This document shows, piece after piece, positions 37,701-47,300 of a DNA stretch of 64,000 nucleotides. The translations under genes and the position numbers were made by a program. The stretch is from Clostridia bacterium (lineage in GTDB: Bacteria; Bacillota; Clostridia; Lachnospirales; CAG-274): contig JAUNGN010000009.1 in NCBI GenBank assembly GCA_030524425.1, positions 1 to 64,000 on the forward strand, in the 5' to 3' direction. Below the pieces are notes generated by a model, which saw nothing but the letters and a program-made list of their open reading frames with translations, was not told the origin of the DNA and did not search any database. How positions within the stretch are numbered: the stretch's first letter is position 1; each line of letters begins with the position of its first letter.

Positions 37701-37773
37701 GCTTGCGTCAATGATTGTTAATCTTGTCCTTGTGCCTTTGGTTTATTATATTGCCTTTAGGAAAGAAGGGTAA
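34720..37773 (+). CDS. RND-family efflux transporter permease (AcrB/HAE1-like)
   Basis: The 1017-aa inner-membrane pump has the twofold repeat of six-segment halves, with TM regions near 13-30, 330-560 and 850-1010, and two large extracytoplasmic loops. Family marks are PKQHFPKVVLPVATV at the start and GMLVDNAVVVSDSIQKN with acidic residues in the proton relay segment. It uses proton flow to export small molecules. The gene follows the lipoprotein adaptor by 4 bp. No outer-membrane partner is present, as expected in a Gram-positive. Confidence 0.93.
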   Translation: MNKKNFAAGLLERKILVIMLMIMVFAAGAFSYYKMPKQHFPKVVLPVATVTVIYPGAAAEDMEQLVSEKVEHVCMELDGFDKCDTTAGDNYSVTSVNLSMDLSQTEVDDRFDELKEKLETLRSDLPSGVTSITVDDDIMDTAGLILAVTGDNISNDELSQRSKEISDKLRMIEGVRKADVHGDIPSEVKITVNIDKLNDTNVSLAELAQVISYHNSTLPAGSINVDGNDIKVTASGQFQSINDIKNIVVSSNDDYIITRLSDIADIRMEVPDDEGYYIYNDKKSTVLAVYFQEGLNVVSLGDEINRVIDDYNASLPEGIMVNKIFLQPDEVSDSINDFILNLMESIILVIIVIMIGMNFRNAVVVSFAIPLAIFMNFICNYVMGFEIHFVSLASLIVVLGMLVDNAVVVSDSIQKNIDAGMDRKEAVIKGTTSVALPVFISMLTTVLAFSSILVLPGAYRQLAFTFPVVIICCLVSSYIVSVCVTPLMSYFFLKETKESKSNKKPLSRRIYDWAFSHAFKHKALTLIGAAAVMLIFASSVFSLDMQIIPMAGEDIITIDVSSNSEDSIERTREIVNNIENILDEQPETLYYLSGVGLSIPRYDYSILPKGSGDNMGDIFVKVDFEKGDRFKNAGEMASYLQKEFNSRVGGAGIMVDELGIMTLNTKPVEMKIYSDNVEDLNTAAEMINDMMSQIEGTKGVQNKNELATYNYFVNMDTMKLNTLGLMEAEAQNELNIALMGRDVSTYRSGNKEYKVVLDSDINSREQIKELKVKSSVMNTKYSVSQFADVTLKPEFTSISRIDGRRGRIVGCYNSADVSDVDIQTALEKKIDESIDQFPESVTIEKSGKKKIFLEEVLSNIGIAALVAIIVILIILLIQFGSFKKVGIIFISVPFGLATGFLALKITGQPLSLFALIGAVSLLGCVLANAIVLIDCITNERNSGLPIEEACKAAGGQRLRPIMMSTMTTVLGLLPLALFGDALFVPMAVLMLFGLLASMIVNLVLVPLVYYIAFRKEG

Positions 37774-37888
37774 TGAAAGTTTAAAAAATACTTAATTAAA
37801 AACAATTATTTTCGTAATAATTATGTAGTATTATTATAATATAAGATAAGGTTATTCATACAAATGTTTATTATAAGGGGGTGCTGTT

Positions 37889-38878
37889 ATGACTAATGTT
37901 CTTAACTCCAAAAATGATTACAGAAGTATAGTTACGGATATAATGGATTTTATAAAGCCTTATTGCAGTGAAGGCCATTCAAGAATTGTTATGGACAAAG
38001 GAAATGACAATTATAACGATATTGCTGCAAGAGATTTTTTTTTAAAAATGATGTGGGCGGCTGTTCCGTTTATTAAGGGCGGAGGTCATGACAGCAATAT
38101 TGAAGACCTGTACAGACTTGGTACCATAAATGGTACAAATCCGAATTCAGCAGAGTATTGGAGTATCGGCAGTGATATTAAGCATATCTCAAATGAAATG
38201 GCAACAGTAGCCTACGGCCTTTTAATGAATTCGGATATCGTTATGGATTTATTTACAAAAAATGAACGTCAGGATATAGTAAACTGGCTTTATAATATAA
38301 ATTTTTGCAGCTGTGATATGAATGAAGAACAGTTTTTTATAATTTTTGTTAATTCCGCTCTTAAACTTCTTGGCAGACCGTATGATATAAATAAACTGAA
38401 TAGTGCATTTGATTCTGTAGAGAAAATGTATATTGGTAATGGATGGTATGGATTAAATGGAGTTAAGAACTACAAGACTACATTGTCAATACAGTTTTAC
38501 AGCCTGATATATGCAAAAACTATGGAAGGTTATGATGAATTTCGATGCAGGATATATATGAAAAGGGCAAAAGAGCTTCTTGCAGAATTATATAGTAATA
38601 AAATTCTCTTTCACATTGAGAGAGATATTGCTTTAACAAGTTTTTGTTCAGCCTGCATTTATGCGGATATTAATGTTACTAATATAAATATTATGAGTAT
38701 TATAAAAAGATCAATGATAAGTCATAATGAACAGGTTATGGATTTGTTTTTAAGGTATCATTACTGTAATGACAATTCATCATATGATATAAATTTTAGT
38801 GATTTTCTGACATGGTTTATGAAAGCCTTTTTAACTTTGACTCTTCCTGAAGAACATAAGTTTTGGAGTGCGGGATAG
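37889..38878 (+). CDS. DUF2264-like protein, short form
   Basis: The 329-aa protein resembles the N-terminal part of DUF2264 proteins, in particular FFLKMMWAAVPFIKGGGH, YWSIGSDIKHISNEMATVAYGLL and WYGLNGVKNYKTTLSIQFYSLIYAK. Full-length members are about 600 aa; this one stops where the alpha-toroid half ends. There is no signal peptide. Members occur in plant-polysaccharide loci, but the reaction is not known. The ATG follows AAGGGGGTG. It is convergent with the GH28 enzyme and shares its terminator at 38969-39014. Confidence 0.7.
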   Translation: MTNVLNSKNDYRSIVTDIMDFIKPYCSEGHSRIVMDKGNDNYNDIAARDFFLKMMWAAVPFIKGGGHDSNIEDLYRLGTINGTNPNSAEYWSIGSDIKHISNEMATVAYGLLMNSDIVMDLFTKNERQDIVNWLYNINFCSCDMNEEQFFIIFVNSALKLLGRPYDINKLNSAFDSVEKMYIGNGWYGLNGVKNYKTTLSIQFYSLIYAKTMEGYDEFRCRIYMKRAKELLAELYSNKILFHIERDIALTSFCSACIYADINVTNINIMSIIKRSMISHNEQVMDLFLRYHYCNDNSSYDINFSDFLTWFMKAFLTLTLPEEHKFWSAG

Positions 38879-38968
38879 ATACATATTAAATATTATAATA
38901 TAGCTGTTTTATAAATTAATAATTCCGTGATAAATTTTTACATATTTTACAACATATAAAAATATTTA

Positions 38969-39014
38969 GGGCTGCATCAAAATGGTTTGTGTAGAAATCA
39001 TTTTGATGCAGTCC
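38969..39014. terminator. Bidirectional terminator, DUF2264 and GH28 genes
   Basis: Arms 38969-38987 and 38995-39014 pair nearly completely (GGCTGCATCAAAATGGTTT against AAATCATTTTGATGCAGTCC). It lies between two convergent stops. Confidence 0.85.
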
Positions 39015-39023
39015 GGGTTTTTA

Positions 39024-40379
39024 TTAATACTCAGGTTCAATTAAATTAATATTGGTTTGGAAAATATTTTCTGAATTTTCAATTTTAATTTCTTCCTTAG
39101 TTTTACAAGTAAAGTTGCTGATATGTATATCATGTATAGGCATTTGAGGCAAGCCTGAAATAGATATAGGTCTTCCTGCCTTAGTACAATTAATATTATT
39201 AATATAAATATTTTTAAACTCAGGAATTTCCTCCGGAGATACCTCCTGACCTTCCTTTGTATCCATATTATAGCCCATATTGAATGTAATGGCTTCATTG
39301 TGAATGCTAATCATATTAATATTATTAATATAAATTTTTTCAACAACACCGCCTCTGCCAAGACAGCTCTTAAATCTTAAGCCAATATCAGTACCAATAA
39401 ATGTACAATCATTTACATAAATGTTTTTAAGACCGCCGGACATTTCACTGCCGGCTACAAATCCGCCGTGGCCATGATATACAACACAATTGCTGATTGA
39501 AACATATTCAGATGGTACACCGAGCTTTCTGCCATCTTCATTTTTACCTGATTTAATACAGATAGCATCATCACCTACATCAAAGGTAGAGTTGCTTATT
39601 TTTACATATTTACAACTGTCAATATCAATACCATCGGCATTTTGTGCAAACCATGGATTTCTAACATTAATATTTCTGATAGTAAGATTTTTACATAACC
39701 ATGGATGAATACCCCAGGCAGGAGAATTCTGGAAAGTAGGTCCATCAAGAAGCACCTTATTACATCTTGTAAGATTTAATAATACAGGGCGCAAGAAGTC
39801 ATGATACTTTTCACAGGTTTCCTTGTCCTTATAAAGGGCAGGATTAGGAATTAATGTATTATTAGCTTCAAGATTTATTTCGGACGGCCACCATACAGTT
39901 TCTTCGGGTCCTTCTTCAACTATACCTCCCTCGGCAATGGTTTCTTTCCAATTTACGCCGGAAATCTTCCATTTTTTAACCGGTCTCCAGCGTCTTCCGT
40001 TACCGTTAATAATACCTTCACCTGTAATAGCAATGTTTTCTAAGTCCTTGCCATATATAGGGGATACACAACGGTACATAAATAATCCCTCAAAGCTTGT
40101 ATTAATAAGAGGGTAATCCTTCGGGTCATTAGAGAAGAAAATAATTGCACCCTTTTGAAGATGAAGGTTGACATTACTCATAAGCTCAATAGGGCCGGTA
40201 TACCATACACCGCTAGGTACGACTACCATGCCGCCGCCATCAGCATTACACTTTTCAATTGCCTTTCTAAATGCTTCCTGGTTATTGGTTCTGGTATCAC
40301 AGACAGCACCAAAATCAGTGATTGGATAACACACATCTCTGAATATTGGCAACAGGACATCAAATTCTGGCTTTTCCAT
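39024..40379 (-). CDS. Polygalacturonase-type glycoside hydrolase, family GH28
   Basis: GH28 enzymes cleave alpha-1,4-galacturonosyl bonds of pectin. The 451-aa protein has no signal peptide, so it is cytosolic and probably acts on imported oligogalacturonides or related uronides. A beta-helix lies between about 100 and 420. The catalytic and binding residues are in place: NAD(G) at 247-250, Asp270-Asp271 in GDDAICIKSG, His304 in HGHGG, and Arg335-x-Lys337. AGGAGG precedes the ATG. It is monocistronic, divergent from metA. Confidence 0.92.
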   Translation of the reverse strand: MEKPEFDVLLPIFRDVCYPITDFGAVCDTRTNNQEAFRKAIEKCNADGGGMVVVPSGVWYTGPIELMSNVNLHLQKGAIIFFSNDPKDYPLINTSFEGLFMYRCVSPIYGKDLENIAITGEGIINGNGRRWRPVKKWKISGVNWKETIAEGGIVEEGPEETVWWPSEINLEANNTLIPNPALYKDKETCEKYHDFLRPVLLNLTRCNKVLLDGPTFQNSPAWGIHPWLCKNLTIRNINVRNPWFAQNADGIDIDSCKYVKISNSTFDVGDDAICIKSGKNEDGRKLGVPSEYVSISNCVVYHGHGGFVAGSEMSGGLKNIYVNDCTFIGTDIGLRFKSCLGRGGVVEKIYINNINMISIHNEAITFNMGYNMDTKEGQEVSPEEIPEFKNIYINNINCTKAGRPISISGLPQMPIHDIHISNFTCKTKEEIKIENSENIFQTNINLIEPEY

Positions 40380-40515
40380 TTTTGTTTCCTCCTGAAAATT
40401 TTCTAGTTCTTGTTTTGGAAATAATACTAGAGTTGTTTATGTAAAATTCACCTTTTTAATTTAAGTTTATTTTTATTGTATACTTTAATAAAAACATAAA
40501 ATAAAAAAGACGGAT

Positions 40516-40569
40516 AATTGTTATAAGCATAAAAATAAAGGGAAACTTATTTTTATGCTTATAACAATT
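40516..40569. repeat. Perfect 23-bp inverted repeat with 8-nt loop
   Basis: Arms 40516-40538 and 40547-40569 are fully complementary, AT-rich, around AGGGAAAC. The structure lies midway between the divergent GH28 and metA genes. It could be a terminator, an operator or a folded element in an RNA leader. No cognate gene ends here, so the usual terminator explanation does not fit. Confidence 0.8.
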
Positions 40570-40665
40570 AAATTATATATCAATTTTAGTAAATAGTCTA
40601 GTTTTTTTTTCAATTTTGTGGTATGATATAAAAATAGTATTTATTTTAGGGAGAGTGTGATTGAA

Positions 40666-41589
40666 ATGCCTATTAAGGTTTCAGATAATTTGCCTGCTAA
40701 GGACATATTGAACAAAGAAAGTATATTTGTAATGGGTGAAGATAGAGCTTTTCACCAAGACATTAGACCTCTTAAAATTTTAATTCTAAATCTTATGCCG
40801 AATAAACAGCAAACAGAGGTACAGCTTTTAAGAATCTTAAGTAATTCCCCGCTGCAGCTTGAGGTTAGCTTTTTACATATGGAGAGCCACACCTCCAAGA
40901 ATACATCTGAGGAATATTTGGCTGAATTTTATAAAGTATTTGATGATGTAAGAAGTGAAAAATTTGACGGAATGATTGTAACGGGGGCTCCTGTAGAACA
41001 GATGCCCTATGAGGAAGTAAATTACTGGCAGGAGCTTACGGAAATAATGGAGTGGAGCAAAACTAATGTACATAGTACATTCCATATTTGCTGGGGTGCC
41101 CAGGCAGGACTTTATTATCATTATGGTGTACCTAAATATCAGCTTGATAAAAAGATGTTTGGTGTATTTCCTCATACTAAAATTTATAACCATGTGGATT
41201 TATTAAGGGGATTTGATGACATTTTTTATGTTCCTCATTCAAGGCACACGGAGGTAAGAGTTGAGGACGTTGAAAAAATTAAGGAACTTAACATTTTGTC
41301 AAAATCTGAAGAATCAGGTCTTTATATTGCGGCAAATGATGATTGCAGTCAGATATTTGTAATGGGACATTCAGAGTATGAAACTGATACTTTAGCCAAT
41401 GAATATTTCAGGGATTTGAATAAGGGACTTGATATTGATATTCCTAAGCATTATTTTAAAAATGATGACCCTAATCAGGGACCTATTGCTTTGTGGAAGG
41501 CTCACAGCAGTTTGCTTTATACTAATTGGTTAAATTATTGTGTATATCAAAAGACACCGTTTGATATTAGTAAGATTGGCAGCAGATAG
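40666..41589 (+). CDS. metA: Homoserine O-acetyltransferase (MetA type)
   Basis: This enzyme acylates homoserine in methionine synthesis. The 307-aa length is standard. Using the ATG at 40666 (AGGGAGA upstream), catalytic Cys is residue 142 (FHICWGAQ), and the His235 and Glu237 partners lie in FVMGHSEYE. Residue 111 is Glu (GAPVEQ); in characterised MetA proteins Glu111 goes with acetyl-CoA and Gly111 with succinyl-CoA. Acetylation is therefore predicted. It is monocistronic. I see no SAM riboswitch upstream. Confidence 0.95.
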   Translation: MPIKVSDNLPAKDILNKESIFVMGEDRAFHQDIRPLKILILNLMPNKQQTEVQLLRILSNSPLQLEVSFLHMESHTSKNTSEEYLAEFYKVFDDVRSEKFDGMIVTGAPVEQMPYEEVNYWQELTEIMEWSKTNVHSTFHICWGAQAGLYYHYGVPKYQLDKKMFGVFPHTKIYNHVDLLRGFDDIFYVPHSRHTEVRVEDVEKIKELNILSKSEESGLYIAANDDCSQIFVMGHSEYETDTLANEYFRDLNKGLDIDIPKHYFKNDDPNQGPIALWKAHSSLLYTNWLNYCVYQKTPFDISKIGSR

Positions 41590-41710
41590 GTAAAATTGGA
41601 AGGATTGAAAATGGAGAATTAATTAAAAATAATAATATAAAAGGAATTTTGCATTAAATCTGTGATTTTTTTGGATATATTGATTTATATAATAATTATA
41701 AGATTATTTT

Positions 41711-41742
41711 AGGCGGTTAAGCAGTTTTCTGTTTAACCGCCT
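41711..41742. terminator. Hairpin between metA and the AraC gene
   Basis: Stem AGGCGGTTAA / TTAACCGCCT with an approximately 12-nt loop lies between two convergent stops. The T-tail is weak on the plus strand. Confidence 0.65.
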
Positions 41743-41785
41743 GTTATATTATATATCAGTTTTAGTAAGGTGTTTACGGGAATAT

Positions 41786-42631
41786 TTAAGTCTGTTTTAA
41801 GTTTTGTGGATTGCGTCTGAAATCTGAAGGTGTCATACCTGTTTTATTTTTGAATTGAGAAGAAAGATAATCTCCGTGGCAATATCCTGTTTCAAGTGCA
41901 ATTTCCATAATTGATTTATTGGTTTGAAGCAGTAATCTTTTAACATGATTGATACGTACATTGCCTAAATATTCCGTAAATGAAATACCAAGCTGACTGC
42001 TGAATAATCTGGAAAAATATGAAGTTGAAAAATGTGCGTTTTTTGCCATATCCTCAAGGGTGATATTTTTGTCATAATTATTTTCCATATAATATATTGC
42101 TTTAAGAATCGGTTCAGTCAGAGGTGATTTATATCTTGTAATATTAACATTAAGCTTATTTTCATATATAGTTGTTAAAAGTCTGTACAGCATTCCCTGA
42201 AGTATAATTTCTTTATAAGGTACATTTTTATTGTACTCCTCAAGCATTTCGCAAAACATCTGTTTTATCTTAATCTGCATTTGTGATGAAAAATGGAATA
42301 ATTTCTGCTCATATAAATCATTAAATATGTTTTTACCTATTAATTCAATAAAGGGTTCAATAAATTTGGGAGTAAATTTAATAAGATACCTTTCATAAGG
42401 TGCGTCACTTTCCGGAATTGTACGATGATATGTATAGGGTTCTCCAATAGAAACATCCCCTGCATGATAACTATAGCTTTGAACAGGAGTAATCATTTTT
42501 CTGTCGCCTGTGATTACATAATTAATGTCATAATGGCTTGCAGTTATTTCCATTGACGGCATACAGAAATTATGGGGATAAAGATTTCGCTGTACTGTAA
42601 TTTGTTTTCCTTGAGGAATTGGAATTGGCAT
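41786..42631 (-). CDS. AraC-family transcriptional regulator
   Basis: The 281-aa protein has an N-terminal cupin-like ligand domain (about 10-140) and the C-terminal double helix-turn-helix (about 175-275), with ITLEDMAKNAHFSTSYFSRLFSSQLG and IMEIALETGYCHGDYLSSQFKNKTGMTPSDFR. It is a likely sugar-responsive activator. AGGGAGC precedes the ATG. Targets are unknown; the nearest carbohydrate gene is the GH28 enzyme 1.4 kb away. Confidence 0.9.
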   Translation of the reverse strand: MPIPIPQGKQITVQRNLYPHNFCMPSMEITASHYDINYVITGDRKMITPVQSYSYHAGDVSIGEPYTYHRTIPESDAPYERYLIKFTPKFIEPFIELIGKNIFNDLYEQKLFHFSSQMQIKIKQMFCEMLEEYNKNVPYKEIILQGMLYRLLTTIYENKLNVNITRYKSPLTEPILKAIYYMENNYDKNITLEDMAKNAHFSTSYFSRLFSSQLGISFTEYLGNVRINHVKRLLLQTNKSIMEIALETGYCHGDYLSSQFKNKTGMTPSDFRRNPQNLKQT

Positions 42632-42815
42632 TTGTTAAGCTCCCTTCATTTTTATATAATATATCATAATTTATAAGATTTTTCAATAAATATAATATAT
42701 ATTCAAAGGAATTCTTTTATAATTTGCTGTAATATTAATATATATTTAAAGCAATACATAACTATATGAGTGTGTTGCCCTATAAATATAAATACAATGG
42801 AATGGAGGAATTATT

Positions 42816-43943
42816 ATGAAAAAATTTTTATCGGCAATTTTAATATCGGGTATTTGTGCAGTGCTTGGTGCATTTACAGTTCAGGCAGCAGATAATTTAC
42901 TTCCGGCAAATGAAGATACACAACTGCAGGGTATAAGGCTGAGAATAGACGGAACAGACAGTAAATATGAAGTTAAATGGAATGATAAAAGGAACAGATT
43001 GCTGGTTAATTCTGATTTTGCTGCGGAATGTTTTGCAGCAAGGATTGAAATTGGAAATAACAGTATTGATATTTATAAAAATGAGCATATACTGCATTTT
43101 GAAACTGATAACGAATTTTACATAATGGATAATTTAGGCGGCAGAAAAATTGATTGTTTTGCTGAAATTAATAACGGTAAGGCATACTTGCCTTTGCGTT
43201 ATGTATGTGAAGCCTTTGGGGCATCAGTTAATATGACGGAGCAGACTGTGGAAGTTAAAACAAAGTCTATAGTTATGGATGAAAGCATCAGGAGATATTT
43301 TGAAAATGTACAGGTTTTTGACCAGTCTTCTATAAGAATAGCAGGTGAAAAGACTGTATATGTTGATCCAAGGCGGATTTTGGGTGAGCCTCATGATGCG
43401 GATGTCATTTTTGTGACTCATACACATAACGACCATTATGAAATTTACAGTATTAAGCGTGTTATGAAGCCTTCAACTGTAATTTACATTACCGGGGATG
43501 GAGTTGAACAGGCAAATAAGGATGGACTTACAAATGTTATAGGTGTAGTGCCGAATATGGATTACGAGGCAGATGGAATAAAATTCAGTACTGTTGCCGC
43601 TTATAATACTGCTGCGGAAAGACAAAACCATAAGAAGGAATTTAACTGGGTTGGCTATATTATCACAATTAACGGATATACATATTATTGTGCCGGAGAT
43701 TCTGATTTTACAGAGGAGATGAAAAGTATTAGTCATCCTATAGATGTTGCCTTTTTACCGATAGACGGAAGGTATAATATGGGCACTGAAGAGGCGGCGG
43801 AAGCGGCAAATACAATTATGCCTAAGGCTGCTGTACCTTATCATTACAACAACTTTGTTCCTGAGGACAAGGCTCAGGAATTTACAGGATTATTAAATGA
43901 AAGTATTAAAGGGGCTGTTGTAACATTTAAAATGCAGCAGTGA
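42816..43943 (+). CDS. Exported MBL-fold hydrolase with copper-amine-oxidase-like N-domain
   Basis: The 375-aa protein has a typical signal peptide (1-24, VQA followed by AD). Residues about 40-150 form a Cu_amine_oxidN1-type stalk domain (INNGKAYLPLRYVCEAFGASVNM). A UlaG-like metallo-beta-lactamase fold follows, with HTHNDH at 202-207 and CAGDSDF as later ligand. It is secreted or held at the wall. This pairing is unusual for MBL proteins, which are commonly cytosolic. AATGGAGGA precedes the ATG. Confidence 0.88.
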   Translation: MKKFLSAILISGICAVLGAFTVQAADNLLPANEDTQLQGIRLRIDGTDSKYEVKWNDKRNRLLVNSDFAAECFAARIEIGNNSIDIYKNEHILHFETDNEFYIMDNLGGRKIDCFAEINNGKAYLPLRYVCEAFGASVNMTEQTVEVKTKSIVMDESIRRYFENVQVFDQSSIRIAGEKTVYVDPRRILGEPHDADVIFVTHTHNDHYEIYSIKRVMKPSTVIYITGDGVEQANKDGLTNVIGVVPNMDYEADGIKFSTVAAYNTAAERQNHKKEFNWVGYIITINGYTYYCAGDSDFTEEMKSISHPIDVAFLPIDGRYNMGTEEAAEAANTIMPKAAVPYHYNNFVPEDKAQEFTGLLNESIKGAVVTFKMQQ

Positions 43944-44087
43944 AAATATGGGAATTGTTATAATGTGAGTCTGATAACTTGATTTTACAGAGAGATATTT
44001 ATTATATATTTGAAGTTTTTTAATATAATAAAAAACAGTAAAGTATAAGGCTTTTTATTTTATCACATAATAATATGGGGTGATAAA

Positions 44088-44276
44088 ATGGAAAGTTTAT
44101 TAAGCAGTAATGAAATTCCTATTGGTCTTGGTATGGCATTAGCAGAAAATGTTGAGGCTATGGAATATTTTTCATCTTTATCAAAGGAGGAAAAGCAAAG
44201 AATAGTTGACCATACACATAAAATAAGGTCTAAAAGAGAAATGCAGGAGTATGTGAACAGTATGTTTAAATTGTAA
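44088..44276 (+). CDS. Small conserved 62-aa protein (YFxSL type)
   Basis: The 62-aa product follows a GGGGTGA site. It has SSNEIPIGLGMALAENVEAM, then YFSSLSKEEKQRIVDHTHKIRSKREMQEYV. I recall near-identical unannotated proteins in Lachnospiraceae. It shares with the 60-aa protein at 14071 the pattern Y-F-x-S-L, a hydrophobic helix, His and a Ser/basic turn. It is cytosolic with unknown function. The terminator begins in its stop codon. Confidence 0.75.
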   Translation: MESLLSSNEIPIGLGMALAENVEAMEYFSSLSKEEKQRIVDHTHKIRSKREMQEYVNSMFKL

Positions 44277-44316
44277 AATTACAGCGGGCGTATTATTAAA
44301 CGTCCGCTGTAATTTT
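44275..44316. terminator. Bidirectional terminator between the 62-aa gene and mfd
   Basis: A 16-bp stem (AAAATTACAGCGGGCG / CGTCCGCTGTAATTTT, one G-U pair) with a 10-nt loop. Confidence 0.85.
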
Positions 44317-44342
44317 TATATAATAATACTCAAAGTATAATG

Positions 44343-47300
44343 TTAAGATATGCTTTTTATTAGTGCTTTTATTTCATCAAGAATGTGCTTTTCGTCTTTT
44401 AGCGTAAAGGTAAGATAGGGCTCTCCGCCTGTGGAAGTAAAGAGTATTCTCCCTCGGCTTTCTGTTATGAGTTTCATAAGTTTTTCTCCCGCAACATTAG
44501 CATCGGGCTTAAAGTAAATAAGCACTTTATTTTTTATCTGTTTTACATTTGTTGCTCCTATATTATGGGCAATAGCCTTAATATAGGCTACATCAATAAG
44601 GTTATTTACTGCCCTTGGTATATCTCCGTATCTGTCTTCCAGCTCTTCCTGAACATCGTAATAATCATCAAGATTTGAAATTAATGATATTTTTTTATAC
44701 ATTTCAAGCTTTTGTTCTTCACTTGAGATGTATGCTGTTGGTATAAAAGCATTTAATTTAATATCAATCAGGGTTTCAAACTCCGTAATTATGGTTTCGC
44801 CCTTTAATTCCATTACAGCTTCATTTAAAAGCTTACAGTACAATTCATACCCTACCGAATCCATATGCCCATGCTGTTCGGCACCTAAAAGATTTCCTGC
44901 ACCTCTTATTTCAAGATCCTTCATGGCTACTCTGAAGCCTGAGCCGAATTCCGTAAATTCCTTAATAGTCTGAAGTCTTTTTTCGGCATCGGTATTAAGG
45001 ACTTTATCTCTTGCATACATAAGATAAGCATAACTTGTTCTTGTGGAACGGCCTACACGTCCTCTAAGCTGATAAAGCTGACTTAACCCCATTTTATCTG
45101 CATTTGATATAATTATGGTATTTACATTAGGTATATCAAGGCCTGTTTCAATAATTGTGGTACATACAAGAACGTCAATTTCGCCGTCCATAAAGTCCAT
45201 CATTATATCTTCGAGCTCCCTCTGACTCATTTGACCGTGTGCATAAGCAAAGTGTGCTTCGGGCACAAGCTCCTGCAGCTTATTTGTGGTTTCTGCTATG
45301 TTGGTTACTCTGTTGTGCAGAAAATAAACCTGTCCGTTTCTTGCAAGTTCTCTGTGTATTGCATCTTTTATACATTCCGGATCATAGTCAAGAACGTAAG
45401 TCTGTATTGGTATTCTGTCATCAGGGGGCTCAGCAAGAACGCTCATATCTCTTATACCTGTCATACTCATATGAAGAGTTCTTGGAATGGGTGTAGCTGA
45501 AAGTGTAAGTACATTTACATTTTTTCTTAATTCCTTTAGTTTATCTTTATGTCTTACGCCAAATCTTTGTTCTTCGTCAATTATAACAAGTCCCAAATCC
45601 TTAAAACTCATATCTTTGCTTAATATTCTGTGGGTACCGATTACTATATCTGTTTTTCCTTTTTTCAAATTTTCAACAGTTTCCTTTTGCTGTTTAGGGG
45701 TTCTGAAACGGGACATCATTTCTATTGTAATCGGATAGTTTTCCATTCTTTCAACAAAGGTCATATAATGCTGACGGGCAAGTATTGTTGTTGGCACAAG
45801 ATAAGCAACCTGTTTCCCGTCCTGTACAGTTTTAAAGGCAGCTCTTATGGCGACTTCGGTTTTACCAAAGCCGACATCACCGCATAAAAGTCTGTCCATT
45901 ACCTTGCCGGATTCCATATCTTCTTTAATTTCAGCAATGGAATTAAGCTGATCCTCGGTTTCTTCATATTCAAAGTCTTCTTCAAATTCTCTTTGCCATA
46001 ATGTGTCGGGAGAATATTTAAAGCCCTGAATTTTTTGTCTTTCAGCATAAAGCTCTACAAGCTCTTTTGCTGAAATAAAGGCAGCCTGTTTTGCTCGTGC
46101 TTTAGCTTTTTCCCAGCTTGCTCCTCCAAGACGGTTAAGCTTTGGCTTTGTGGCTTCGCCTCCGATGTATTTCTGCACCATATCCATCTGATTAATGGCA
46201 ACGTACAGCACATCTTCTTTTGCATAACCTATTTTTATAAAATCCTTGCTTACTCCGTCTGTTATAATTTGTTCAATACCCTTGAATATACCTATACCAT
46301 GATTTTCATGAACGACATAGTCTCCTGCCTTCAGGTCAGATATGTTTTGTATGGCAATACCGTCTTTTCTCTTGTTTTTGTTTTTTCTTTTATTTTTTTT
46401 GTCTTCTCCGAAAGCGTCTTTTTCAGACACTACAGCAAATTTATCTCTTATATATTCAAAGCCGTGAGAAAGGCTTCCTCTTGTAATATATACAATTCCC
46501 TTTTCAATTTGAACATTGTCTATATTTTCAAGATAGGTTGATTTTAGCCCTCTTTCCTGCAGTTCCGTAAGCATTCTTTCGCAGTGTGTATGACCTCCTG
46601 CAAGGAAGAGTATTCTATATTCCTTCTGACACATATAGCCTAAGTCTTCAGCTATTAAATTCATATCGTTTCTGACAAGAGCTGTTGCTTTAACCTGAAA
46701 GTCAACAAGTTCCTTTGGCTTATAATCCCTTAATGCGGACATAAGGCTTGTCATAAGTACGGAAGGACTCTTTTCAATTCTGCCGATAATATCGTCATAG
46801 GTATATATCATTTTTAACTGGCTTGGAAGCATATATCCTTTATCAATTCTGCCTTCAATACTGTTTACAAATTCATTGGTTATAAATTCGCAGTGCTCTC
46901 TTACTCTGTTAGGCTCGTCAACATATAGGACAGGATTATCAAAATAATCTATTAATGTGGAAGTTTCATTATAAAAGCATGTAACATATTTTTCAACACC
47001 GCTGAAACTTCTTTGAGTACTAAGACGTTCTATTGCTTCATCAACTGTTATTTTTAACTGATCGGGAGCTTTTTTTATGCTTTTTAATTCAGCTTTTATA
47101 TTTTCAACGGCCTTTTCAACGTCTTCGTTATGATAGACAAGTTCTCTCATAGGGTAAACTTTAATGGTTTTGGCATTTTCAACAGAACGCTGAGATACCG
47201 TATCAAGTATTCTGATTGAGTCTACCTCATCACCCCACAGCTCAATTCTGACAGCATGACTGCTTACGGCAGAGTATATGTCAAGTATACCTCCGCGGAG

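Noticed and set aside
40380..40665. SAM riboswitch or T-box before metA
   Set aside because: No conserved riboswitch core or T-box motif is visible; the region holds the AT-rich inverted repeat only.
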